In this document: positions 24,566-33,574 of the stretch, one piece after another
Position numbering within the stretch: the stretch's first letter is position 1
How the letters are laid out: each line of letters begins with the position of its first letter
Assembly (NCBI GenBank): GCA_040274725.1
Contig: JBEMAQ010000003.1
Span: 1 to 64,000, forward strand
Source of the DNA: Solibacillus sp040274725
GTDB taxonomy: Bacteria; Bacillota; Bacilli; Bacillales_A; Planococcaceae
Direction: 5' to 3'
Length of the DNA stretch: 64,000 nucleotides
Notes under the pieces: model-generated
What the model was told of the DNA's origin: nothing
What the model saw: only the letters and a program-made list of their open reading frames with translations
Databases searched by the model: none
Translations under genes and position numbers: made by a program

Positions 24566-25678
24566 TTAGTCACCTTTTAATTTCTTTTTGATCTTATCTA
24601 GTAATGAGCTTTCCTGTTCTTCTGGAATATCCCCACTAATTTCTGCGAATTCACGCAGTAATTGCTTTTGTCGCTCGGTTAATTTCGTTGGTGTTACGAC
24701 ATTGACGATGACATATTGATGTCCCATACCGTAGCCGTGAACGTTTTTAACCCCTTTATCTTTCAAGCGGAACTGTGCACCTGATTGTGTACCCGCTGGA
24801 ATTTTTAATTTTACTTTGCCGTGAATTGTCGGTACTTCGATTTCATCCCCAAGTGCTGCTTGTGGGAATGTTAATTTTAATTCGTACATAATATCGTCGC
24901 CGTCACGCTCGAAGTATTCGTGATTACGTACAGAGAAGACGATATACAGGTCACCAGATGGGCCATTATTAATGCCTGGCTCCCCTTGACCACTCACGCG
25001 TAATTGTTGGCCATCATCGACACCTGCTGGGATTGTTACTTTAATTTTCTTTTTCTTCGTAACAGTCCCCGCACCGCGGCATGTTGAACATTTTTCAACA
25101 ATAATTTTGCCTTGACCACGGCAACTTGGACATGAACGTTTATTCATCATGCGACCAAATGGTGTATCGACCGCTTGATTAATTTGTCCTGCACCGTTAC
25201 ATTGCGTACATGTTTGTGGTGTTGTACCTGGTTTTGCACCTGAGCCGTGACATGTATCACAAGACTCTTCTGTTGGGATTTCGATTTCTGTTTCCTTACC
25301 GAATACCGCATCTTCAAAGTTGATGTTCATGCGGAATTGCAAATCATCGCCCTTACGCGGTGCATTCGGGTCTTGACGACGTCCGCCACCTCCGAAGAAT
25401 GAGCTGAAAATATCCTCGAAGCCGCCAAAACCGCCACCTCCGCCACCAAAACCTGCGTTTGGATCCTCATGACCGAACTGATCGTAGCGTGCACGTTTTT
25501 GGTCGTCAGATAGCACCTCATAAGCTTCTGCTACTTCCTTGAACTTTTCTTCTGCACCCTCTTCTTTATTTAAATCTGGGTGATATTGCTTTGATAATTT
25601 ACGATAGGCTTTTTTAATTTCATCCGTGCTTGCGCCTTTTGCTAGACCTAGCACCTCATAATAATCGCGCTTACTCAT
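24566..25678 (-). CDS. dnaJ: Chaperone DnaJ
   Basis: 370 residues. J domain with HPD at 33-35, Gly/Phe-rich linker (about 73-105), four CxxCxGxG zinc repeats (CDTCHGSG, CTQCNGAG, CPSCRGQG, CSTCRGAG) and the C-terminal peptide-binding domain. It delivers substrates to DnaK and stimulates its ATPase. Its start follows dnaK by 140 bases with a hairpin in between, which may set its level relative to dnaK. Confidence 0.98.
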   Translation of the reverse strand: MSKRDYYEVLGLAKGASTDEIKKAYRKLSKQYHPDLNKEEGAEEKFKEVAEAYEVLSDDQKRARYDQFGHEDPNAGFGGGGGGFGGFEDIFSSFFGGGGRRQDPNAPRKGDDLQFRMNINFEDAVFGKETEIEIPTEESCDTCHGSGAKPGTTPQTCTQCNGAGQINQAVDTPFGRMMNKRSCPSCRGQGKIIVEKCSTCRGAGTVTKKKKIKVTIPAGVDDGQQLRVSGQGEPGINNGPSGDLYIVFSVRNHEYFERDGDDIMYELKLTFPQAALGDEIEVPTIHGKVKLKIPAGTQSGAQFRLKDKGVKNVHGYGMGHQYVIVNVVTPTKLTERQKQLLREFAEISGDIPEEQESSLLDKIKKKLKGD

Positions 25679-25761
25679 GATTCACTCTCCGCTCTTTTAC
25701 ATAACGTCTATTTTAACATGATAAAAAAATGCTGTATATAACACATGTATTTTTTTCAATT

Positions 25762-25800
25762 TTAAAAGCCAAAGCCGCAAGCGGTCTTTGGCTTTTAAGT
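25762..25800 (-). terminator. Hairpin between dnaK and dnaJ
   Basis: AAAAGCCAAAG-x-CCGC / GCGG-x-TTTGGCTTTT stem with a TT-type small loop. The run behind it (TTTTAAAATTG) is short, so partial termination or an RNA processing/stability element is more likely than a full stop. Confidence 0.6.
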
Positions 25801-25818
25801 TACTGCCTATTTCAACGA

Positions 25819-27660
25819 TTATTTATCGTCTTTCACTTCTTCAAAGTCAGCGTCTACGATACCATCGTCTTTTTTGCCAGCTGCTGCGCCGTCAAAACCT
25901 TCAGCGCCCTGAGCTGCTTGTGCTTGTGCTGCTGCTTGCTCATACATTTTCATGACAAGTGGTTGCAGAATGCCTTCTAATTTTTCTTTAGAAGCTTTGA
26001 TTGTATCTAATTCGCCCGCTTCAAGTGCTGCTTTTAACTCATCGCGTGCATCTTCTACTGATTTCTTCTCGTCTTCAGTAATTTGCTCACCTAAGTCTGT
26101 AATTGTTTTATCTACTTGGAACACTAATTGGTCCGCTTCATTGCGTAATTCCGCTTCTTCTTTGCGTTTCGCATCGGCATCCGCATTTGCTTCTGCGTCT
26201 TTTACCATACGCTCGATTTCTTCGTCTGTTAAGCCAGAATCCGATTGAATGACGATTGTTTGCTCTTTTTGTGTACCTAAGTCTTTTGCTTTAACCGATA
26301 CGATACCGTTTGCGTCGATGTCGAATGTTACTTCGATTTGTGGCACGCCGCGTGGTGCTGGTGGAATATCTGCTAATTGGAAGCGACCTAATGTTTTGTT
26401 GTCTGGTGCCATTGGACGCTCACCTTGTAATACGTGAATGTCTACTGCTGGTTGGTTATCAGCAGCTGTAGAGAACACTTGTGATTTTGATGTTGGAATC
26501 GTCGTGTTACGGTCGATTAATTTCGTCATCACGCTACCCATTGTTTCGATACCAAGTGATAATGGTGTAACGTCAAGTAATAATACGCCTTGTACGTCAC
26601 CAGCAAGTACGCCGCCTTGTACAGCAGCACCCATTGCTACAACTTCATCCGGGTTTACACCTTTATGTGGCTCGTGACCTGTTGCATTTTTGATTGCTTC
26701 CACTACTGCTGGAATACGCGTTGAACCACCAACTAAGATTACTTTATCTAAATCAGATGCAGAAAGACCAGCATCAGATAGTGCTTGACGAGTTGGTACG
26801 ATTGTACGCTCTACAAGGTCACGTGTTAAATCATCGAATTTTGCACGAGATAATGATACTTCTAAGTGAAGTGGGCCATCAGCACCTGCAGTGATGAATG
26901 GTAATGAAACTTGTGTAGATGTTACACCTGATAAGTCCTTTTTCGCTTTTTCAGCTGCATCTTTTAAGCGTTGCATTGCCATTTTGTCTTTTGATAAGTC
27001 AATACCGTTTTCTTTTTTGAACTCATCTACTAAGTACGCGATGATTTTGTCGTCGAAATCGTCACCACCAAGTTTGTTGTCACCCGCTGTTGCTAATACT
27101 TCGAATACACCGTCAGCAAGCTCAAGGATCGATACGTCAAATGTACCGCCACCTAAGTCGAATACTAGGATTTTTTGGTCAACATCTTGTTGATCTAAAC
27201 CGTAAGCAAGTGCTGCTGCAGTTGGTTCGTTAATGATACGTTCAACTTCAAGACCTGCAATTTTACCAGCATCTTTTGTTGCTTGACGTTGTGCGTCGTT
27301 GAAGTATGCAGGTACTGTAATTACTGCTTTCGTTACTTTTTCACCTAAGTAATCTTCCGCATAGCCTTTTAAGTATTGTAAGATCATTGCTGAAATTTCT
27401 TGTGGCGTGTAATCTGTGCCATCAACTGTTACTTTTTCAGAAGTACCCATTTTTGATTTGATTGAGATGATTGTGTTTGGGTTTGTTACTGCTTGACGCT
27501 TTGCCACTTCACCCACTTGTTTTTCACCATTTTTGAATGCCACTACAGATGGTGATGTACGGTTACCTTCTGGGTTTGGAATTACTTTTGGCTCGCCGCC
27601 TTCAAGTACAGATACACAAGAGTTTGTTGTTCCTAAGTCAATACCGATAATTTTGCTCAT
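25819..27660 (-). CDS. dnaK: Chaperone DnaK (Hsp70)
   Basis: 613 residues from MSKIIGIDLGTTNSCVSVLE; an upstream in-frame start runs through the AGGAGG ribosome binding site and is rejected. ATPase phosphate loops DLGTTNS and DLGGGTFDVS, the linker VLLLDVTPLSLGIETM and the acidic tail DADFEEVKDDK are all present. Full-length and nearly identical in pattern to the Bacillus protein. Middle gene of the CIRCE-controlled unit. A small inverted repeat, AACACA-ATA-TGTGTT, precedes its ribosome binding site. Confidence 0.99.
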   Translation of the reverse strand: MSKIIGIDLGTTNSCVSVLEGGEPKVIPNPEGNRTSPSVVAFKNGEKQVGEVAKRQAVTNPNTIISIKSKMGTSEKVTVDGTDYTPQEISAMILQYLKGYAEDYLGEKVTKAVITVPAYFNDAQRQATKDAGKIAGLEVERIINEPTAAALAYGLDQQDVDQKILVFDLGGGTFDVSILELADGVFEVLATAGDNKLGGDDFDDKIIAYLVDEFKKENGIDLSKDKMAMQRLKDAAEKAKKDLSGVTSTQVSLPFITAGADGPLHLEVSLSRAKFDDLTRDLVERTIVPTRQALSDAGLSASDLDKVILVGGSTRIPAVVEAIKNATGHEPHKGVNPDEVVAMGAAVQGGVLAGDVQGVLLLDVTPLSLGIETMGSVMTKLIDRNTTIPTSKSQVFSTAADNQPAVDIHVLQGERPMAPDNKTLGRFQLADIPPAPRGVPQIEVTFDIDANGIVSVKAKDLGTQKEQTIVIQSDSGLTDEEIERMVKDAEANADADAKRKEEAELRNEADQLVFQVDKTITDLGEQITEDEKKSVEDARDELKAALEAGELDTIKASKEKLEGILQPLVMKMYEQAAAQAQAAQGAEGFDGAAAGKKDDGIVDADFEEVKDDK

Positions 27661-27710
27661 TGAAAAATTCCTCCTAATATTCAAAACACATATTGTGTTA
27701 AGTTAACGTA

Positions 27711-28274
27711 TTATTCGTTTACTGATACCATTGCTGGGCGCAGTACGCGGTCTTTTAACTGATAGCCTTTTTGAAGCTCGCGCAGTACAGTGCCTGCTTC
27801 TTTTTCACTATCTTGTTCTTGCATCACAGCTTGGTGAATGTTTGGATCAAACGCTTCGCCCTCTGCTGCAATGACTTCTAGGCCTTCTTTTGCTGTCGCA
27901 GCAACTAGTTGCTGATACACCATGTCTACACCTTTATATAAAGAAATAGCTTCTTCAGATGTTACTTCAACCTTTAATGCACGGTCTAAGTTATCTAGCA
28001 CTGGTAAAAGCTCTGTCAATAAGTTTTGTGCACGATACTTTTCTGCTGCCTCACGGTCAAGACGCGTGCGACGTGCTAAATTGTCGTAGTCTGCACGAAG
28101 ACGTAAGTAACGTGCTTCGTCGTCCGCGATTTTTGCTTCTAGCTCTTTAATTTTCGCTTCGTTTTCATCAACAATAACTTCTTCCGCCGTCACTGTTTCT
28201 TCGTTTTCAACTGTCTCTTCAATCGTTTCTTCAACTACTGCATCTAACTCTCTGTCTTTCATTATTTCAGACAC
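27711..28274 (-). CDS. grpE: Nucleotide exchange factor GrpE
   Basis: 187 residues from a GTG start with GGAGG seven bases upstream. An acidic disordered N-terminus (about 1-45), a long coiled coil (ADDEARYLRLRADYDNLARR) and the beta domain GYQLKDRVLRPAMVSV. It releases ADP from DnaK. Lies 12 bases after hrcA. Confidence 0.97.
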   Translation of the reverse strand: MSEIMKDRELDAVVEETIEETVENEETVTAEEVIVDENEAKIKELEAKIADDEARYLRLRADYDNLARRTRLDREAAEKYRAQNLLTELLPVLDNLDRALKVEVTSEEAISLYKGVDMVYQQLVAATAKEGLEVIAAEGEAFDPNIHQAVMQEQDSEKEAGTVLRELQKGYQLKDRVLRPAMVSVNE

Positions 28275-28286
28275 TTTATATCCTCC

Positions 28287-29318
28287 TTATAGGCCATCAT
28301 TATTTTTCATAAATACCCGTGATAGGCCTTGACTCATCACTTCAAGCAATGTCACAACGCGCTGATAATCCATGCGTGTTGGACCAATGATCGCAATCGA
28401 CCCTTGTTGCTCGTTTCCGAGTAAAAATGAAGCGGTAATGACGCTACAATTTTCCATCGCTAAATGGTTATTTTCCGAGCCGATTCGAATTTGAACACCT
28501 GATTTCCCAGGTGCGAAGAGGGACTGCACTTGACTTTCCTTCTCCATTAAATCCATCAGCATACGGACTTTATTTAAATCGTGGAACTCTGGCTGGTTCA
28601 ACATATTTGTTTTCCCACCATAATAAACTTTTCCCTCTGACTGCTGGTTATTCACCGAAAGCAGTGACTCAATCACCGCTTCGGCTGCATGCACATGTTG
28701 CTTTAATACAGCAAGTGCCTCGGTTTCTAGCTTCAAATGAAACTCATGGAGCGAAACCCCGGTTAAGCGTTCATTTAAAATATTCACCATTTTTTCAATA
28801 TCAGATGGGCTAAAGCCTGGTGGTAATGTTAATAGTCGATTTTCAACATGTCCATTGTCCGTCACGATTATAGCTACTGCTGTTTGTCCTGTTAATGGGA
28901 CAATTTGAAATTTTTTCACTTTGTGCTTTTGCACATCAGGTCCAAGTAAAATCGTTGTATACGTCGTAAGCTCGGATAAAATATTCGCCGACTCGCGAAT
29001 AACTTGTTCCGTTTCAAGCATTTGCCTCTCAAAAATAGAGTGAATTTGCTCTACCTCACCATTTGTGATGATTTGAGGCTGTAATAAATGATCTACATAA
29101 AAGCGATAGCCCTTTTCTGACGGTACTCGCCCAGAAGAAGTATGCGTCTTTTCTAAAAAGCCAAGCTCCTCGAGATCCGCCATTTCATTACGAATGGTTG
29201 CTGGACTAAAAGGAATGCCCTCTTTTTTAGAAATTTGGCGCGAACCAACAGGCTGAGCTGACGTCACAAAATCATCTACGATTACTTGTAAAATTTGTAG
29301 CTGCCTATTTGTTAACAT
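28287..29318 (-). CDS. hrcA: Heat-inducible transcription repressor HrcA
   Basis: 343 residues starting MLTNRQLQILQVIVDDFV, the conserved winged-helix start; it has GAGGTG about seven bases upstream, and an adjoining ATG is possible. GAF-like and dimerisation domains follow, ending near GSIAIIGPTRMDYQRVV. HrcA binds CIRCE with help from GroEL; a perfect CIRCE precedes this gene, so the operon is self-controlled. First gene of hrcA-grpE-dnaK-dnaJ-prmA. Confidence 0.97.
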   Translation of the reverse strand: MLTNRQLQILQVIVDDFVTSAQPVGSRQISKKEGIPFSPATIRNEMADLEELGFLEKTHTSSGRVPSEKGYRFYVDHLLQPQIITNGEVEQIHSIFERQMLETEQVIRESANILSELTTYTTILLGPDVQKHKVKKFQIVPLTGQTAVAIIVTDNGHVENRLLTLPPGFSPSDIEKMVNILNERLTGVSLHEFHLKLETEALAVLKQHVHAAEAVIESLLSVNNQQSEGKVYYGGKTNMLNQPEFHDLNKVRMLMDLMEKESQVQSLFAPGKSGVQIRIGSENNHLAMENCSVITASFLLGNEQQGSIAIIGPTRMDYQRVVTLLEVMSQGLSRVFMKNNDGL

Positions 29319-29332
29319 CATTATCACCTCTG

Positions 29333-29359
29333 TTAGCACTCATTTAAGAGGAGTGCTAA
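29333..29359 (-). promoter_or_regulatory. CIRCE operator
   Basis: TTAGCACTC-N9-GAGTGCTAA, a perfect match to the HrcA-binding inverted repeat, located between the promoter and the hrcA ribosome binding site. It would also form a hairpin in the mRNA leader. Confidence 0.98.
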
Positions 29360-29362
29360 TAT

Positions 29363-29398
29363 ATTATATAAATTAGCAAATCTCTAAAACGTTGTCAA
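29363..29398 (-). promoter_or_regulatory. Sigma-A promoter of the hrcA operon
   Basis: TTGACA (29393-29398) with 17 bases to TAATTT; a TATAAT lies seven bases further on. Either -10 places the start just upstream of or within CIRCE, as expected for HrcA repression. Confidence 0.65.
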
Positions 29399-29407
29399 TG
29401 AAATCGC

Positions 29408-30553
29408 TCAATCTTCTAATAAAAAATCTTGAAAAACTTCATTACCGACAAAACGTCCTTTGCGTGTCAGGCGCACACCAATTTCGTCGTGCTCAAGTAG
29501 CCCGTCCTTCACTCTGCGCGCAATCGTTTTTTCGTAGCGTACGCGCATCGGCTCCGCGAACTTCTTCTCAAACTCCATATGCGTCACGCCCGCTGTTTTA
29601 CGCAAGCCTAAAAACATTTGCTCTTCTAGCTTTTCCTCTAGTGTTACTGTATGTTCATTCAGTAATGGGCGTTCGCCGCTCATCACCGTTTCAATATATT
29701 TTTTAATCGGACCGTGATTAGCATAGCGTACGCCCTCTAAGTAACCGTGTGCACCAGCACCAAAGCCTGCATACTCATCATTGTCCCAATAAATTTTATT
29801 ATGTGTTGAATCAAAGCCTTCATGCGCAAAATTACTAATTTCGTATTGCGCTACGCCTGCCGCTTCCATACGACGCATTAATTCGTCATACATCTCAGCC
29901 TCTAAATCCTCGGTCGGTAAATGCAACTTCCCTTTTGCGTACTGAATATAAAAAATCGTTTTCGGCTCCACAATAAGAGAATACGCCGAATAATGTGGCA
30001 AGTTTAGTGCAAGTGCTTTGTCGAGGGTATCCTGCCACTGCGCCATCGTCTGCCCAGGCAAGCCGTACATTAAATCAATGCTAATATTTTTAAAGCCAAC
30101 CGCTTTCGCCTTCGCAATCGTTTCATAGACATGGTCATTCGAATGCGTACGACCAATTTTTTCAAGCAAGTCTTGATCAAACGACTGCACGCCCATACTT
30201 AGACGATTGACACCACCGGCCAAGAGTGCCTCAAGTTTTTCCGTCGTCAGCTCATCTGGGTTGGCCTCCGAGCTAAACTCTTTTACATTATTTAACGGAA
30301 TATGCTGTGCAATATGACCAAGCAGCGTCGTAATTTGCTCAGCTGATAATGCAGTAGGCGTGCCACCGCCAAGAAAAATCGTCTCGATATTTTGAAACGC
30401 TTCTGGCATCGCAGCCACAGTCATTTCAATTTCCCTACCCAAAGCTTCGATATATTCATCGACTGGCTGATTTTTAAAAAATACTTTATTAAAATCGCAG
30501 TAATTACAAATTTGATGACAAAAAGGAATGTGAATATATACACCTCTAGCCAT
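29408..30553 (-). CDS. hemW: Heme chaperone HemW (HemN-like radical SAM protein)
   Basis: 381 residues from MARGVYIHIPFC. The radical-SAM cysteines are C12, C16 and C19 (CHQICNYC). The oxygen-independent coproporphyrinogen oxidase HemN has an additional fourth Cys and a longer N-terminus; this short form is the HemW type that handles heme. GGAAG ribosome binding site; an upstream in-frame start lacks one. It lies just before the hrcA promoter, as in Bacillus (lepA-hemW-hrcA), although here an unknown gene and a gap separate it from lepA. Confidence 0.93.
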   Translation of the reverse strand: MARGVYIHIPFCHQICNYCDFNKVFFKNQPVDEYIEALGREIEMTVAAMPEAFQNIETIFLGGGTPTALSAEQITTLLGHIAQHIPLNNVKEFSSEANPDELTTEKLEALLAGGVNRLSMGVQSFDQDLLEKIGRTHSNDHVYETIAKAKAVGFKNISIDLMYGLPGQTMAQWQDTLDKALALNLPHYSAYSLIVEPKTIFYIQYAKGKLHLPTEDLEAEMYDELMRRMEAAGVAQYEISNFAHEGFDSTHNKIYWDNDEYAGFGAGAHGYLEGVRYANHGPIKKYIETVMSGERPLLNEHTVTLEEKLEEQMFLGLRKTAGVTHMEFEKKFAEPMRVRYEKTIARRVKDGLLEHDEIGVRLTRKGRFVGNEVFQDFLLED

Positions 30554-30637
30554 GAAAATCACTTCCTTTGTTTTATTCTCCCTATTTATTGTAGCGCTTT
30601 TACACGAAAACACAATTTACGCGTGCCGAACAATAAA

Positions 30638-30667
30638 AAAAGTGCACCGCTTATGGCGGTACACGTA
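30638..30667 (-). terminator. Terminator after the 112-residue protein gene
   Basis: GTG-x-ACCGC / GCGGT-x-CAC stem with a TTAT loop, followed by TTTTTTTATTG on the minus strand. Confidence 0.85.
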
Positions 30668-30671
30668 AAAG

Positions 30672-31010
30672 TTACACAGTAAATGATAGCTGTTCTTTAT
30701 TAAGCATTAATACTAAATCAATCGCATTAATTTCTGGTAATTTAGAAGAAAATCTCGTCGCCTCGTCCTTTGTTTTAAACTGGAAGGCATCGAGTTCCTT
30801 AATGACTTCGTATTGGTTATTAACTAATTTCATTAAATACAAGCGTACAGTCGGATTGCAGCATTTTGTCGCGTCTAAATTTTCACCGGCCATTAAAATA
30901 CCGACATCTTCTGTATTTGGACTTACAATGGTCTTTAACATATGTAACTCGTCCGCAACAAACCACTCTGGTACATTTACCGCTACATCTAATTGCATTT
31001 GACTACTCAT
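30672..31010 (-). CDS. Unknown 112-residue protein
   Basis: MSSQMQLDVAVNVPEWFVAD begins a soluble, mixed alpha/beta protein without signal or membrane segment; it has a Cys-Cys pair in TKCCNPTVRLYLMK. AAGGGG lies about nine bases before the ATG. It is a one-gene unit between hemW and a 600-base gene-free stretch. I do not recognise a family. Codon usage and the good ribosome binding site and terminator support a real gene. Confidence 0.7.
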   Translation of the reverse strand: MSSQMQLDVAVNVPEWFVADELHMLKTIVSPNTEDVGILMAGENLDATKCCNPTVRLYLMKLVNNQYEVIKELDAFQFKTKDEATRFSSKLPEINAIDLVLMLNKEQLSFTV

Positions 31011-31582
31011 AAAATCATCCCCTTAACTGAAGTTTAAATGGAAGCATCAACATGGATACTTACTTGAGGACATGATCACTCATGCCACTTAAAAGGACCT
31101 TTCTTCATCTCAGTGTGCTATATGCACTAGAACAAAAATATCTTTACTGTAAGACAGGTAAATTTTTTCTTTTTTGCTCTTACCCTTATTTTACTACAGG
31201 CATAAATTTATTAAAAGACTTAATTTTGAAAATATTTTTATCAGCTAAATAACAAAAATAGGCATTAAGACTAACGATGTTGTTTGTCCCTTTCCTCATT
31301 AATTCATTGCCGGCTTTGTATAACATTGTATATTTCTACTTCTATACTTAATGAAGTATCATTTTTTTGATATTACATTTTCTGTATTTTTAAAACTTAC
31401 ATGTTTCTTAATAAAATTACTTTGCCTGATAAAATATTTCAATACAATAACAGTCAATATTTCTCCATATTTTTTAGTAAGAAAAAGCTTTTATTACCAT
31501 TTTTGCGACATTTTAAGGATGACAGTATTCGTCTAACGGTATAAAAATTTACCTCTATTCATTTTTATTCATTTTATTCAAA
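31011..31582. other. Gene-free AT-rich stretch between lepA and the 112-residue protein gene
   Basis: About 570 bases, strongly AT-rich in the lepA-side half. Nearest the 112-residue gene there is a leader-like segment: a small palindrome, GTGCTATATGCAC (31116-31128), and, on the plus strand, a weak hairpin TTTAC-TGT...ACA-GTAAA followed by TTTTTTCTTTTTTG (31153-31186), which looks like a terminator without an evident upstream gene. A 10-codon minus-strand frame (MKKGPFKWHE) lacks a ribosome binding site. A 61-codon plus-strand frame at 31351 has none either. I see no tRNA, riboswitch or convincing ORF. Confidence 0.5.
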
Positions 31583-31614
31583 AGAAAAGGAGCCTCTATA
31601 AAGAGAGCTCCTAC
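31583..31614 (-). terminator. Terminator after lepA
   Basis: AGGAGC-TCT / AG-x-GCTCCT stem with a short loop and TTTTCTTTTG on the minus strand. Confidence 0.8.
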
Positions 31615-31618
31615 TCTA

Positions 31619-33448
31619 TTACTTCGTATCATCCATTTTCAATACAGCCATGAATGCCTCTTGTGGCACTTCAACCGAACCGACTTGCTTCATACGTTTT
31701 TTACCTGCTTTTTGCTTATCAAGTAATTTACGCTTACGTGAAATGTCACCACCGTAACATTTTGCAAGCACGTTTTTACCCATTGATTTAATCGTTGAAC
31801 GCGCAACAACCTTTTGACCAATCGCTGCTTGTACCGGTACTTCGAATTGTTGACGAGGAATTAATTCTTTTAACTTCTCTACAATCACTTTCCCGCGCTC
31901 ATAGGCAAAGTCTTTATGCACGATAAAGCTTAGTGCATCGACTTGCTCGCCGTTTAATAAAATATCCATTTTATTTAATTTCGAAGGCTGGTAACCAATT
32001 AACTCATAGTCAAATGATGCATAGCCCTTTGTATTTGATTTTAGGAAATCAAAGAAATCATACACGATTTCCGCTAATGGCATTTCATAGACGATTTTCA
32101 CACGCGTTGCATCAATGTAGTCCATACCTGAGAAGTTCCCACGTTTCTTTTGGCAAAGCTCCATTACAGACCCGACATAATCATTCGGTACCATAATCGT
32201 TGCTTTTACATAAGGCTCTTCAATTTTATCGATTTTTTGTGGATCTGGCATCATCGATGGGTTATCTACTTTTAAAGTGCTGCCATCTGTTTTTGTTACT
32301 TCATAAATTACAGAAGGAGCTGTTGTAATTAAGTCAATATTGAACTCACGCTCGATACGCTCTTGGATAATTTCCATATGTAGGAGCCCTAAGAACCCAC
32401 AACGGAAACCAAAGCCTAGCGCTTGAGATGTTTCTGGCTCGTATTGCAGAGCAGAGTCATTTAACTCTAGCTTTTCTAACGCCTCGCGCAAGTCGTTATA
32501 TTTCGCTGTATCAATTGGGTAAAGACCGCAGTATACCATTGGATTTAACTTACGGTACCCTTCTAATGGCACTGTAGCACCACCGCTACCAGCAAAGGTA
32601 ACCGTATCCCCTACACGCGTATCCCCAACGTTTTTAATAGATGCTGTTAAGTAACCTACGTCACCTACCGTTAATTCCTTTTGTGGAATCGCTTTTGGTG
32701 TATGGATACCCACTTCGATTACTTCAAACTCAGCACCTGTCGCCATCATTTTAATCGTATCACCGGCTTTTACAGTACCTTCCATAATACGAATCGAGAT
32801 AATTACCCCTTTATACGCATCATACACCGAGTCAAAAATAAGCGCTTGTAATGGTGCATCTGGGTCACCTGTTGGCGCTGGTACTTTTTCAACAATTTGC
32901 TCTAAAATGTCTTCAATCCCGATGCCCGCTTTTGCAGAAGCAAGTACTGCCTCTGACGCGTCAAGACCGATTACGTCCTCAACTTCCCCACGCACGCGCT
33001 CTGGGTCTGCTGCTGGTAAGTCGATTTTGTTGATAACTGGTAAGATTTCTAAATCATTATCAAGCGCTAAATAAACGTTTGCTAACGTCTGTGCTTCAAT
33101 TCCTTGCGCAGCGTCTACAACTAAAATCGCCCCTTCACACGCAGCTAATGAACGAGAAACCTCGTACGTAAAGTCGACGTGACCTGGTGTGTCGATTAAG
33201 TGGAACGTATATATTTCCCCATTTTTCGCATTGTATTTTAACTGCACGGCATTTAATTTGATGGTAATACCGCGTTCACGCTCTAAATCCATCGAGTCAA
33301 GTAGCTGTGATTTCATTTCGCGCTGTGTAACAGTTTGTGTTTTCTCTAAAAGACGGTCAGCTAATGTAGACTTCCCGTGGTCAATATGGGCAATAATAGA
33401 GAAATTTCGAATATTCTCTTGTCTTTTTAAACGTTCTTCTCGGTTCAT
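31619..33448 (-). CDS. lepA: Elongation factor 4 (LepA)
   Basis: 609 residues from MNREERLKRQ, the usual start, with GGAG eight to nine bases upstream. The G1 motif AHIDHGKST is at 20-28, followed by RGITI, DTPGHVDF and NKIDLP; the LepA-specific C-terminal domain ends GSVEVPQEAFMAVLKMD. It is a ribosome-binding GTPase involved in translation and 30S assembly. It follows spoIIP by about 125 bases without a terminator. Confidence 0.98.
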   Translation of the reverse strand: MNREERLKRQENIRNFSIIAHIDHGKSTLADRLLEKTQTVTQREMKSQLLDSMDLERERGITIKLNAVQLKYNAKNGEIYTFHLIDTPGHVDFTYEVSRSLAACEGAILVVDAAQGIEAQTLANVYLALDNDLEILPVINKIDLPAADPERVRGEVEDVIGLDASEAVLASAKAGIGIEDILEQIVEKVPAPTGDPDAPLQALIFDSVYDAYKGVIISIRIMEGTVKAGDTIKMMATGAEFEVIEVGIHTPKAIPQKELTVGDVGYLTASIKNVGDTRVGDTVTFAGSGGATVPLEGYRKLNPMVYCGLYPIDTAKYNDLREALEKLELNDSALQYEPETSQALGFGFRCGFLGLLHMEIIQERIEREFNIDLITTAPSVIYEVTKTDGSTLKVDNPSMMPDPQKIDKIEEPYVKATIMVPNDYVGSVMELCQKKRGNFSGMDYIDATRVKIVYEMPLAEIVYDFFDFLKSNTKGYASFDYELIGYQPSKLNKMDILLNGEQVDALSFIVHKDFAYERGKVIVEKLKELIPRQQFEVPVQAAIGQKVVARSTIKSMGKNVLAKCYGGDISRKRKLLDKQKAGKKRMKQVGSVEVPQEAFMAVLKMDDTK

Positions 33449-33574
33449 GTCGTGTTCACTCCTATTTAAACTACTTGAATTATAGCAGTTCGCCCTATAG
33501 TTTAGCAATGTTGGAGTGAATTATTCCGCATGACCGATTGAAACATTCAACGTAATTTCTTGCTTACTTGCGCC

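Noticed and set aside
31351..31536. 61-codon plus-strand frame in the gene-free stretch
   Set aside because: Very AT-rich, no ribosome binding site, composition (Phe, Leu, Ile, Lys) expected from AT-rich non-coding DNA.
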